NCBI GenBank assembly: GCA_043381765.1
Contig: JBHJMP010000962.1
Span: 1-29,453 of the forward strand
DNA length: 29,453 nt
From: Collodictyon triciliatum
Lineage: Eukaryota > CRuMs
Direction: 5' to 3'
The translations under genes were made by a program, and so were the position numbers. The notes beneath the pieces are model-generated. The model was not told the origin of the DNA. It made no database searches and worked only from the letters and a program-made list of their open reading frames with translations. Of this stretch, positions 20,566 through 27,951 are shown piece by piece. Every line of letters begins with the position of its first letter. The stretch's first letter is position 1.

Positions 20566-21096
20566 TTATTCATCCGGTTCGGCTGCCTTCTTGCGCGACT
20601 TCTTGGGTGCAGGGCCTGGAGCCTCCTCATCCACTGGCACAGTTTTCTTTGCTCTTGCACGCTTGGTAATTTTCTGGACTTCCTGAAGCTCTTCCTGCAA
20701 ATTTTTATTTTCAACTTCAACTTTATTAATTCGTCTTTCTTCTTTGGTGGTTTTAGACTTTACCTTGCCTTTGGACAGCAGCGCCTCCGTGTCCTTCTTG
20801 GTTTTGAAAAACATCAGAACATTGTCCTGGTTAACAGACCACCTTACCGAGTACTGCCGAAACCCAAAGACTTTGTGGGTGTTGCCTTTGATTGCAGACT
20901 GGTCTTCATCCGGCAGAAATGTGATGAATCCACCCTTGCGGAATCCGCCAGCAGAGTCCGTGCCTGACTGGTATTTCCTGGGCTTCGCAACATATCCAAT
21001 ATAATCTCCAACTTGGATATCTTCGGGGTCAATTGGCTCCCAGTCCTTCTCCCAGTTGTCCGGCATTTTCTTGGCAATTTCTTCAGGAACTTTCAT
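20566..21096 (-). CDS. Viral protein of unknown function with coiled coil and basic tail, 176 aa
   Basis: ATG at 21096. Residues 1-100 are compact and aromatic (NWEKDWEPIDPEDIQVGDYIGY, then GGFRKGGFITFLPDE and VFGFRQYSVRWSVNQ), suggesting a small beta-rich fold. Residues about 105-145 form a likely coiled coil (EERRINKVEVENKNLQEELQ). The last 35 residues are Lys/Pro/Ala-rich (KKSRKKAAEPDE), resembling a nuclear or DNA-contact tail. No family is recognised. It lies between integrase (convergent, 5 bases) and the primase-helicase block, so a replication or DNA-binding role is possible. Confidence 0.78.
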   Translation of the reverse strand: MKVPEEIAKKMPDNWEKDWEPIDPEDIQVGDYIGYVAKPRKYQSGTDSAGGFRKGGFITFLPDEDQSAIKGNTHKVFGFRQYSVRWSVNQDNVLMFFKTKKDTEALLSKGKVKSKTTKEERRINKVEVENKNLQEELQEVQKITKRARAKKTVPVDEEAPGPAPKKSRKKAAEPDE

Positions 21097-21186
21097 AATA
21101 CTATAACAAACAAAGAAATTTTAGAAAAGAAACGCACTTAAAAAATTAATGACACTAAAATATACAAAACTTTCAATTTTAAAAAA

Positions 21187-21261
21187 ATGCTGCCAAATTT
21201 TTATAAACCTGAATTGCTGCAAATGATTGCGCGCATTCGACAGTTACAAATTAATAAATAA
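21187..21261 (+). CDS. Possible 24-residue viral peptide
   Basis: ATG after an A-rich leader, encoding MLPNFYKPELLQMIARIRQL and four more residues, then TAA. It has an amphipathic helix character. Its stop lies inside the left arm of a hairpin whose right arm holds the primase-helicase stop, an arrangement like that at the major capsid gene end. Without that context the ORF would be too short to report. Confidence 0.3.
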   Translation: MLPNFYKPELLQMIARIRQLQINK

Positions 21262-21286
21262 ATTGGTGCAGTTGCACAAATTTATT
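21257..21286. terminator. Stop-codon-spanning hairpin between convergent ends
   Basis: Inverted repeat with arms AATAAATTGGTGCA and TGCACAAATTTATT, 14 bases each with one mismatch and a 2-base centre. The left arm holds the TAA of the short plus-strand ORF (21259-21261). The right arm holds the TAA of the minus-strand primase-helicase gene (21282-21284). The symmetry suits a bidirectional transcript-end or RNA-stability signal. Confidence 0.6.
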
Positions 21287-23618
21287 CAAGTAAATGTTTT
21301 TCATGAAGATATTCTTCAATCTTCTTCCAAGAAATTTTATAATTCTTGTAGCCATTCTGTTCAACCCCGGGTGTCTTTTTCAGCTGTTCCCCAAATCGTC
21401 GGTTCGTCCAGATGTCTTTGTCCTGGATTCCACACTTTGCCATCATTATCCTAAATGTATTATATAGCTCCAAAGGCTTGATTTCTTTATCTAACTTGTC
21501 AAATGTGATGGATGAATCGTCAATCACATACTGTTTATAAAACATATCAATCTGGCTGATTTGGTCCTGTAGCTGCTCTTTGTAAATTTCAGTTTCCTTG
21601 TACTGATTTTGAATGAATTTTTCACACTGCCATTTATTGTCAAAGATTGTGTAGAGAACCCTACAAAATTTAACAACCGCATCAAGATTCTTAATTTCAG
21701 TCAGGACATCATCTAGGTAGTCCTCGCGTAATTTTTCTTCCTTGCAGTGGGAAATCAAATATCGTCGGTTTGTTTCAGAAACCTTCCAAACACTCTTATT
21801 GTTTGTGTTACAAATCAGATGGCAGCAATTGTTTGTAATATACTTGCTTTGACATTTCTTATGTACGATTGCTGTTTCAGAAGTCAACCAGTCCTTTGCA
21901 ACATCAGCAAATGGAATAGCATCAGACTTTTTACCTTCCTCAATAACAACTAAAATTTTGTTTTCAGCTAGCTCTGTGTATTTGCCAAAGATATCGTCCA
22001 TCTTGCTTGTCTTGATTGCATAATTGGGCCCAATGATTGTATTGATAAACAAGTTTGTTGTGATGAGAGACTTACCTATACCTTCGGTGTCGCTGTAAAA
22101 TGTAAGACATGAATGATACCTACCTATGTCCTGGGGAGCAAAAAGTAAATTTGCAAACGTTTGCATAACCTCTTCATATAATTCGGGATTCTCGTCGCAT
22201 AGCTGGTGCCAAATCAACCAGCATATATACGAGTTATGTTTCCATTCAGCAAGTTCTTCATCACTTAGTTGGACACGAATGTCCCCGTGCTTTTCAATTA
22301 AATACCCTTGGAAACTGTTGTAGGTGTTTGGATACTTGATTGGGTCTAAATCTTTGGGTAAATCTGGTCGCATAATTATGTTTTTGATGTATCTTTTCTT
22401 TTCATCGGCATACCACAGGTTTAAGAAATAGAGCATGTGTCCATCAAAATTTTTGTGTAAATGAGCATATCTCTTATCAGCATCCTGGTGGTTCCATTGA
22501 TGAAGAGTAAAATCGTCTTTTATCATCATACATCGACCCATGAATTCAAAATGAGTCTTTTCAAATGACTCTTTTGTTAATTCATACCATTGTTCCTGGC
22601 ACTTGTTTTTGTATGTGAAAAAAATAATTTTATATAGAGCTTCAAAATCTTTTTCAGGTAAGACTTTTTTGAGCATAGTTAATATTGTCCTAAATGTAAT
22701 TGGGCGTTTAGACTTTGGCGCTTGTTGCAGTTGGTTTAATTTTTGAAGTCGTTCTTTGCTACTTGAGTCTTGAGAATCTGGCAGCTGTTCACAAACTTTT
22801 AACCAGGTCTCTTGCAAATTATCAACATTTGCATTTACTAAAACAAAACCATACTTGACCCAGTTGTCATAATCCGCTGGAATTGATTTGAACAATTCTC
22901 GTTCCAACATCTTATCAATTAACACCTCGGTGAAAATCTTGTCTTGCAAAGGGCAGTTGGCTTTTGTTTTATTTTCAAGTATGGGACAAATATAGCGTTC
23001 AATGTTTTCCGTCATAGCCTGCTCAATGGTGCGTTTCTTTGATTTGAACAAATGTGAAATACTTGAAATATCAAATTCCTTTATTTCATTTCTAAACATT
23101 TTATCCTCACGCTCCCAAATGTTTTTCGTGTATTTGATAATATCCACTGCTGGCATATTTTCACCAAATACTTTAGTGCCTTCCATTGACTTTTCAAAAT
23201 TTTTGATTTTTACATAGACATGAAAGCCTTTGTTATTACCTCGTGTCCAGCACATCGAATTATTGATTGATGGAACATTTAGAATTTGACCCAGTTGATT
23301 GGGGTCGTTTATCTCTTCGGAATCGCAATCAATACACACGAGGTCTTCAACATATTTGAGATAGAGTGATACAACTCTAAAGCATTTATCTTTCTTCTCC
23401 TCTCTGGTAACTCGTCTTTTAAGATATGTGCAATAGGTATTGTACATACTTTTACTCTTTTCTTTATACGCTTCTAACTCAATTAATGGGCAGTCGTTCT
23501 TCTCAATGATAGTATGCTTTTTACCATTTTCTAAATAGTAATGGGCATAGGCATATGGGATTTTGTTTAAAACTATGAATTCATTCGTCTGCATTTTATT
23601 ACAATCCTCTGATTCCAT
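21282..23618 (-). CDS. Primase-superfamily 3 helicase, 778 aa
   Basis: The product should prime and unwind viral DNA during replication. The N-terminal 230 residues look like an archaeo-eukaryotic primase (AEP) type domain: acidic pair in VCIDCDSEE, then TRGNNKGFHVYVKIKNF with the conserved His, then a later Asp in AVDIIKYT. A helical linker follows (ADYDNWVKYGFVLVNANVDN), resembling the PriCT-2 region. The SF3 helicase core is at about residues 500-640: Walker A EGIGKSL, Walker B ILVVIEEG, sensor Asn in LICNTNN, and arginine finger in ETNRRYL. D5-like primase-helicases of this layout occur in virophages, some PLVs and larger DNA viruses. The start is the ATG at 23618; an in-frame Met at residue 9 is an alternative. 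No disruption is seen. Confidence 0.9.
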   Translation of the reverse strand: MESEDCNKMQTNEFIVLNKIPYAYAHYYLENGKKHTIIEKNDCPLIELEAYKEKSKSMYNTYCTYLKRRVTREEKKDKCFRVVSLYLKYVEDLVCIDCDSEEINDPNQLGQILNVPSINNSMCWTRGNNKGFHVYVKIKNFEKSMEGTKVFGENMPAVDIIKYTKNIWEREDKMFRNEIKEFDISSISHLFKSKKRTIEQAMTENIERYICPILENKTKANCPLQDKIFTEVLIDKMLERELFKSIPADYDNWVKYGFVLVNANVDNLQETWLKVCEQLPDSQDSSSKERLQKLNQLQQAPKSKRPITFRTILTMLKKVLPEKDFEALYKIIFFTYKNKCQEQWYELTKESFEKTHFEFMGRCMMIKDDFTLHQWNHQDADKRYAHLHKNFDGHMLYFLNLWYADEKKRYIKNIIMRPDLPKDLDPIKYPNTYNSFQGYLIEKHGDIRVQLSDEELAEWKHNSYICWLIWHQLCDENPELYEEVMQTFANLLFAPQDIGRYHSCLTFYSDTEGIGKSLITTNLFINTIIGPNYAIKTSKMDDIFGKYTELAENKILVVIEEGKKSDAIPFADVAKDWLTSETAIVHKKCQSKYITNNCCHLICNTNNKSVWKVSETNRRYLISHCKEEKLREDYLDDVLTEIKNLDAVVKFCRVLYTIFDNKWQCEKFIQNQYKETEIYKEQLQDQISQIDMFYKQYVIDDSSITFDKLDKEIKPLELYNTFRIMMAKCGIQDKDIWTNRRFGEQLKKTPGVEQNGYKNYKISWKKIEEYLHEKHLLE

Positions 23619-23639
23619 CTTACTCTACCTTAGATTTTT

Positions 23640-23850
23640 ATTTTTAAATAAGCAATTATACTATATTCTTTAGTATATTATATAGATATCCTATTAGATA
23701 GGTTAAGTTATAATAATTCTATTTAATCATTTGCTATGTTGTAATTGTTTGCATAAACAACATTACAATGACCTTTTCCCATAAGGCTAGTTTGGGGTAC
23801 CCAGCGAATCAGCACCCAGCGAATTTAAAATTTTCTCTGCTAAGTTAAAA
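23640..23850. promoter_or_regulatory. Divergent intergenic region rich in inverted repeats
   Basis: Lies between the primase-helicase and HNH gene starts. It contains TATACTA (23658-23664) paired with TAGTATA (23671-23677), and a larger imperfect hairpin with arms TTGTAATTGTTT (23739-23750) and AAACAA-CA-TTACAA (23755-23768) around GCAT. Downstream are two direct copies of ACCCAGCGAAT at 23799 and 23814. It probably holds both promoters; an origin role is speculative. Confidence 0.45.
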
Positions 23851-24315
23851 ATGTTTAAGGTAATAGACGGATTTCCAGACTACAAAATAAACGAATCAGG
23901 GCAAGTTAGAAATGTTCATACTGACAGAGTCAAAAAACCAGTGCTAGGCAAAGACAACTATTGGAGAATTCATTTGTACAAGGACAAGAAGCCATATTCA
24001 CATCTGGTTCATAGGCTAATTGCCGAAGCTTTTATAAAAAATGACAATCCAGAGTATGACCAAGTCGACCATATGGACGGCAACCCCCAAAATAATAAAA
24101 TTTCAAACCTGAGATGGGTCAACCACAACATTAACCAGAGAAATACATATTCAGTGACAAGCTCAACAGGCCACCAGGGAATCTTTAAAAATAAAAATGG
24201 CTTTAATGCGCAAGTGGTATTAAATAAAAAGAGAACCGTGAAATATTTTAGAAATCTAAAGGATGCTCGGGCTTGGAGGGACAATTTTGTAGATTTGTAT
24301 TATGAACGGCCCTAA
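23851..24315 (+). CDS. NUMOD4-HNH homing endonuclease with AP2-like DNA-binding tail, 154 aa
   Basis: Three modules in order. NUMOD4-like start: FPDYKINESGQVRNVHTDR, about residues 5-45. HNH_3-type nuclease: HRLIAEAF, then DQVDHMDGNPQNNKISNLRW, about 50-100, with the core His/Asn residues present. AP2-like DNA-binding segment: GIFKNKNGFNAQVVLNKKR, then ARAWRDNF, about 110-150. Such stand-alone nucleases are common in phages and large DNA viruses and usually spread themselves or exclude related genomes. Its stop codon overlaps that of the convergent small gene at 24312. All modules look intact. Confidence 0.92.
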   Translation: MFKVIDGFPDYKINESGQVRNVHTDRVKKPVLGKDNYWRIHLYKDKKPYSHLVHRLIAEAFIKNDNPEYDQVDHMDGNPQNNKISNLRWVNHNINQRNTYSVTSSTGHQGIFKNKNGFNAQVVLNKKRTVKYFRNLKDARAWRDNFVDLYYERP

Positions 24316-24515
24316 TCAAAATGTAAAGTTAATTTGTTTGTTCCGTTGTCAACTATCATTCTGAAAAGGTACTTTAATTTTTTTCTTTTTGCGTATTTCT
24401 CCAGGTAATAAATATGGTTGAGCATGTCGTCATAGTCTGAAAAGTATTCCTTGGAAAAAAACAACTGTTCTCCTACAATATTGTCATTCAAAGTGTAAAT
24501 GAGCAGAGTGTACAT
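24312..24515 (-). CDS. Small viral protein of unknown function, 67 aa
   Basis: Start chosen at the ATG at 24515 so that it does not overlap the packaging ATPase; an in-frame ATG at 24584 would overlap it. The sequence is aromatic and charged (MYTLLIYTLNDNIVGEQLFF, then SDYDDMLNHIYYLEKYAKRK). Its stop shares bases with the HNH stop. It fills the only space between HNH and ATPase, which supports a real gene. Not recognised. Confidence 0.5.
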   Translation of the reverse strand: MYTLLIYTLNDNIVGEQLFFSKEYFSDYDDMLNHIYYLEKYAKRKKLKYLFRMIVDNGTNKLTLHFD

Positions 24516-24536
24516 AAATTTTCTGAGAAAATATAT

Positions 24537-25259
24537 ATGCAAAGCAAACGAGTGTCCAACATCAAAATAAAACCCTTGACTCAACCGCCTAAGGGTAAAA
24601 ACTTTGGAATTCCATTTCCACTGCCAGACATTGCCACCAGAAATTTCATTATGGGGGTGCTTGGCCCAACGGGGTCATCCAAAACCACACTGTATGCAAA
24701 CTTAATTAGAAAGCACTACTTTGAGATTTTTAATAAAATATATTTCTGTTCACCCAATGTTACGGATGAAGGGAAAGTCTATGACAAATCATTGGATTCA
24801 ATTGAGTTTGCTGAGGAACGAGTTTTTCCAACAATTAATAATGAGGTTGCAAATTACATCAAAGAAGATTGCGAGAACGACGAGGATTTTGAAAAGGAAG
24901 ATTTTCGTGCGTTGCTTATAATAGATGATTTGGCAAATGAGCTCAAAGCGGTCCGTCATACAGAACTCACGAAATTAATTCTAAAGTCCAGGCACTTGCA
25001 TTTGTCAATCATTATGATTTCGCACAAGTTTAACTATTTCCAAAGAATCCACCGAACCAACTTTACGCATTTTATAATGTACAGGTCAAAATCAAAAGCC
25101 GAGATAAAAACCATATATGAAGACATCATCGATTTGGACGAGGAGAAATTTCACGAGTTTTATGAATATGCAACCGCAGAAAAATACAATTTTCTTTATG
25201 TGATTTGCAATTCCAACCCCCAACAGTACTTTAAAAATTTTGAAGAGGAACTCGCATAA
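24537..25259 (+). CDS. FtsK/HerA-type (A32-like) genome-packaging ATPase, 240 aa
   Basis: The product should power translocation of viral DNA into the capsid. Walker A is MGVLGPTGSSKTTLYANLI (about residues 38-57). Walker B is RALLIIDDLANE (about 123-134). A helix-strand unit follows, SRHLHLSIIMISHKFNYF, resembling the conserved sensor region of PLV, Polinton and virophage ATPases. Length matches the family. The neighbours are the small basic protein and the major capsid gene on the same strand with 20-30 base spacers, giving a morphogenesis block. The ATG at 24537 is only 22 bases from the divergent small gene. Intact. Confidence 0.94.
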   Translation: MQSKRVSNIKIKPLTQPPKGKNFGIPFPLPDIATRNFIMGVLGPTGSSKTTLYANLIRKHYFEIFNKIYFCSPNVTDEGKVYDKSLDSIEFAEERVFPTINNEVANYIKEDCENDEDFEKEDFRALLIIDDLANELKAVRHTELTKLILKSRHLHLSIIMISHKFNYFQRIHRTNFTHFIMYRSKSKAEIKTIYEDIIDLDEEKFHEFYEYATAEKYNFLYVICNSNPQQYFKNFEEELA

Positions 25260-25282
25260 TAGATTTTTTTATAAGTAACTAT

Positions 25283-25693
25283 ATGGTATTCACACGGAGA
25301 AGCTTGAAGAAATTTTTCAAAGGAGCAGTTAAAGTCGTACGGAAGGGAATGAATGTCGGAGAAAAAGTTGTTAATGCCGTCGATAAAGCCACAGGTGGGG
25401 GACTGCGGGACTTAGCTCGGACAGCAACGGGTGGATTGTCAGAACAGGCGCTGAAGGTGTACAATGCTAACAAAGGATACGTGAAAAAGGGGCTCGACTT
25501 GGCTGAAGGCAAAAAGGGTGCTACTGTTGCAGGTCTTGTAGAAGGGAGTAAATTGCAGAAGCCATTTGAGCAGGGCACGAAGCAATTAAAAAAATATGAG
25601 CCTGTAATTCGTGGAGCTGGACAAAAAAATGAATCCCTGGGAAAAGTCATAAAATCATACGACGACAACATTCGAAATAAAATAGGTTACTAA
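25283..25693 (+). CDS. Small basic Gly/Lys-rich virion-associated protein (inferred), 136 aa
   Basis: The N-terminus is a strongly basic amphipathic helix (RRSLKKFFKGAVKVVRKGMN), followed by Gly/Ala-rich segments (GGGLRDLARTATGGLSEQA) and further amphipathic helices. There is no transmembrane segment of standard length. It lies between packaging ATPase and major capsid gene, where related viruses keep minor virion genes. The composition resembles membrane-active or DNA-condensing core proteins of adenovirus-like and PLV virions, but this is analogy, not homology. Not recognised by motif. Confidence 0.75.
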   Translation: MVFTRRSLKKFFKGAVKVVRKGMNVGEKVVNAVDKATGGGLRDLARTATGGLSEQALKVYNANKGYVKKGLDLAEGKKGATVAGLVEGSKLQKPFEQGTKQLKKYEPVIRGAGQKNESLGKVIKSYDDNIRNKIGY

Positions 25694-25719
25694 GTGAAAA
25701 TTATTTTCTTTTTAAAAAT

Positions 25720-27501
25720 ATGATGGACTCACTACCCGAAGAACTGCAATTCAGAAATATTTCATCCAAGAAAAAAACTATCCTTGAAAAACAACAAAGA
25801 CAGGTTTTACCCAGCAACGGAACGGAGCAGACAGCAACTTTTTCATCTGGTCCTCAAATTGTATTTAGGGTTCCAATTGACAATGAATGGAGCATTCAAA
25901 TGGACAGTGCTCATATCATAGCGGATTTGACTGTTAAAGGGTTGTCCAATGAAAATAGTTATGATAATCTTAAAAGGACACAATTAGATATTGATGCGGG
26001 TGTTAAAATTCCTATTCTTGCCCCATGTGAAAGTTACGAATCATTTATTTATCGCATTGCTGTTTATCTCAATGGCAGTGAGCTTGAGCGTATAGACAAC
26101 TATTCATACCTTGAGTCATTTAAACATAATTGGTGTAATAACCAAAATTGGGTAAATCTTATGTCCGGTGGAATGGGATTGGGTCAATCTATTTTAGAAA
26201 AATCCAAATTACTGTTAGGTGGACTGGCTACTAATGCAACCAGTTCAAACACCATTCAAATAGGATTCCCACTTCGTTACTTGGGTTTGATGAATATTAA
26301 AACATTGCTTCCTGCTTACTTACTGGGTCCCAATTCTCTTGAAATTCGTATTTGGTTGGCACCAGCTAGTGAGTGTTTTACTTACGGAGATATAACTAAT
26401 GGTAATGGGGCAAATTATAATTATCAAAATTGGAACGCTAATACTGCTAATGCTATTAGCTATACACTTTCAAATATTCATTTGAATATTAATTACATTC
26501 AAACTGAACCCAGCTATAACAATGCACTTTCCCAATATTTGGTTTCCAACAATTTGCAGATTCCTATTGAAACTTACTTTATGACCCAATTCCCAATTAA
26601 TAAAGGGCAAAATGGTTGGATTACTCAGAATATTTCGGTTCAGTACTCAAACATAAACAGTATTTATCTTATTTTTACACGAAATACAGAGCAGGGTACT
26701 GTTGCATACCTAGGTACTGACCGCATGCATGCTATTGAGGGACTAAGTCAAGCCCGTCTAACAGTCAATGGTAAAGTTATGCCGAGTGTACCAATAGGAT
26801 TCAATAATCCTGGGTATCTTACTTATCCAAGTACAGGACAAACCGTCACGTCAAAAAACGGGCTGTTAACGTGTGGTCTTCATGGACAAGCTCTATGCCA
26901 CCAACCAGAGGCCCTTAACTATTTAATGAAAGCGTTGGGATATAACACGTCCGCTGAAATGATAGGTCAGGTTAATTTCCCAGTTGTCGAGGCATCTCCT
27001 TTATTGTGTACATCTGATACCGCTGCCAATGGCAATAATGTACAGCAAATTTCCAATAAAGTTGGAGCTGGTGCGTTTTATGCATCAAATAAGGCGGTTC
27101 ATAATGCTATGCTGCCTGCTGCTGCAATAGCTGCGGGAGCTGGTAGCCATATAATAGCAAATAGAAATCTTAATCCATTTTCAAATGAAGAAATTTATTG
27201 GAAGACTCCTACATATTTTGCACTTGGTTGGACTATGACCCGATCAGATTACTCAGACGAGTTTGAGTTGTCAGGATACAATGCGTCAAGCAACAGTGGT
27301 ATCGTCCAGGTCGGTCTTCAGTTTGGAGCAGCTTGTAATGCTGCGGTAGCTGTATCTGCAGGTGGGTTAGATACTAGTTCAACTGCTGGTTCTTTAGCAT
27401 TATCTGCAGTGACACCTATTGATAACTACACCTGCTGGGTCATCATCGAGCACACTCGTGTGTTGGATATTGGCAAAGACAATGCCCAGGTACTTTACTA
27501 A
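25720..27501 (+). CDS. Major capsid protein, double-jelly-roll type, 593 aa
   Basis: The product should form the hexon-like trimers of the icosahedral shell. Family-like features: an N-terminal strand pair IVFRVPIDNEWSIQMDSAHI, then YRIAVYLNGSELERIDNYS, the inter-barrel signature KTLLPAYLLGPNSLEIRIWL, then NIHLNINYIQTEPSYNNALS. The second barrel includes VQYSNINSIYLIFTR and the C-terminal YTCWVIIEHTRVLDIG. Length fits Polinton/PLV capsid proteins (about 500-650). An Ala/Gly-rich hydrophobic stretch at about 455-485 (AMLPAAAIAAGAGSH) is probably a loop or buried helix. Two ATGs open the gene (25720, 25723). The reading frame is intact, unlike the adjacent penton. The gene ends at a perfect hairpin. 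Confidence 0.88.
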   Translation: MMDSLPEELQFRNISSKKKTILEKQQRQVLPSNGTEQTATFSSGPQIVFRVPIDNEWSIQMDSAHIIADLTVKGLSNENSYDNLKRTQLDIDAGVKIPILAPCESYESFIYRIAVYLNGSELERIDNYSYLESFKHNWCNNQNWVNLMSGGMGLGQSILEKSKLLLGGLATNATSSNTIQIGFPLRYLGLMNIKTLLPAYLLGPNSLEIRIWLAPASECFTYGDITNGNGANYNYQNWNANTANAISYTLSNIHLNINYIQTEPSYNNALSQYLVSNNLQIPIETYFMTQFPINKGQNGWITQNISVQYSNINSIYLIFTRNTEQGTVAYLGTDRMHAIEGLSQARLTVNGKVMPSVPIGFNNPGYLTYPSTGQTVTSKNGLLTCGLHGQALCHQPEALNYLMKALGYNTSAEMIGQVNFPVVEASPLLCTSDTAANGNNVQQISNKVGAGAFYASNKAVHNAMLPAAAIAAGAGSHIIANRNLNPFSNEEIYWKTPTYFALGWTMTRSDYSDEFELSGYNASSNSGIVQVGLQFGAACNAAVAVSAGGLDTSSTAGSLALSAVTPIDNYTCWVIIEHTRVLDIGKDNAQVLY

Positions 27502-27530
27502 ATTATTTTTTCATTAACAAAAAATAATTT
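27500..27530. terminator. Perfect 12-bp hairpin between convergent stop codons
   Basis: AAATTATTTTTT (27500-27511), loop CATTAAC, AAAAAATAATTT (27519-27530). The arms are exact reverse complements. The left arm contains the last two bases of the major capsid TAA (27499-27501). The right arm contains most of the TAA of the convergent gene (27529-27531). It is probably a shared 3'-end signal for both transcripts. Confidence 0.7.
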
Positions 27531-27918
27531 ATCTTCGAACTAGCTGCATGAGGTAAGGGTTGGAATATTCCACTGCATCCTGGTATTCATCGGAATCGGA
27601 TAGTTCAACAATACGTTTCCTTTTGACTGGGGCGGCTTTTTTTGGCTTGGACTTGGGAATTTCCGGGGGCGGGGCTGCCAGCTTTTTTTTAATCTCCGCT
27701 AATTCATTTTTTAGATTAGAGAATTCTTCGGCATCTGCCTCTCTCGCCGAATTTCTTACGGAGTCCGCAATCATTTTCGACGCTTCCTTCTTTGCCATCT
27801 TCTTCTGTCTCATCAGTTCCAAATTTTTTAGTTGCTTATCAGTTAGTGTTCGTTTGACTTTTCGTTCAGGTACAGCTTGGGGTAAAGATTGGTCCTCGTC
27901 TTCATATACGGGCTCCAT
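27529..27918 (-). CDS. Viral coiled-coil protein with basic nuclear-type motif, 129 aa
   Basis: Start at the ATG at 27918; the frame is open further upstream but would run into the divergent penton gene. The N-terminus is acidic (MEPVYEDEDQSLPQ). A charged helix follows (LTDKQLKNLELMRQKKMAKK), then a coiled coil (AEEFSNLKNELAEIKKKLA). A Pro/Lys linker (PKSKPKKAAPVKRKRIVEL) resembles a nuclear-localisation signal, and the gene ends with an acidic segment and YLMQLVRR. No family is recognised. It lies between the major capsid and penton genes on the opposite strand, 33 bases from the penton start, so coupled regulation is plausible. Confidence 0.75.
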   Translation of the reverse strand: MEPVYEDEDQSLPQAVPERKVKRTLTDKQLKNLELMRQKKMAKKEASKMIADSVRNSAREADAEEFSNLKNELAEIKKKLAAPPPEIPKSKPKKAAPVKRKRIVELSDSDEYQDAVEYSNPYLMQLVRR

Positions 27919-27951
27919 TAATTTAATAAAGAAAAAAATATTGGCATAAGT

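Noticed and set aside
20551-20585. Third stop-codon hairpin between integrase and the 20566-21096 gene
   Set aside because: Only a 5-bp CGGAT/ATCCG pairing around a long T-rich loop, too weak to group with the two strong hairpins.
24009-24284. Minus-strand ORF over the HNH gene
   Set aside because: Shadow of the HNH/AP2 coding region, with no domain of its own.
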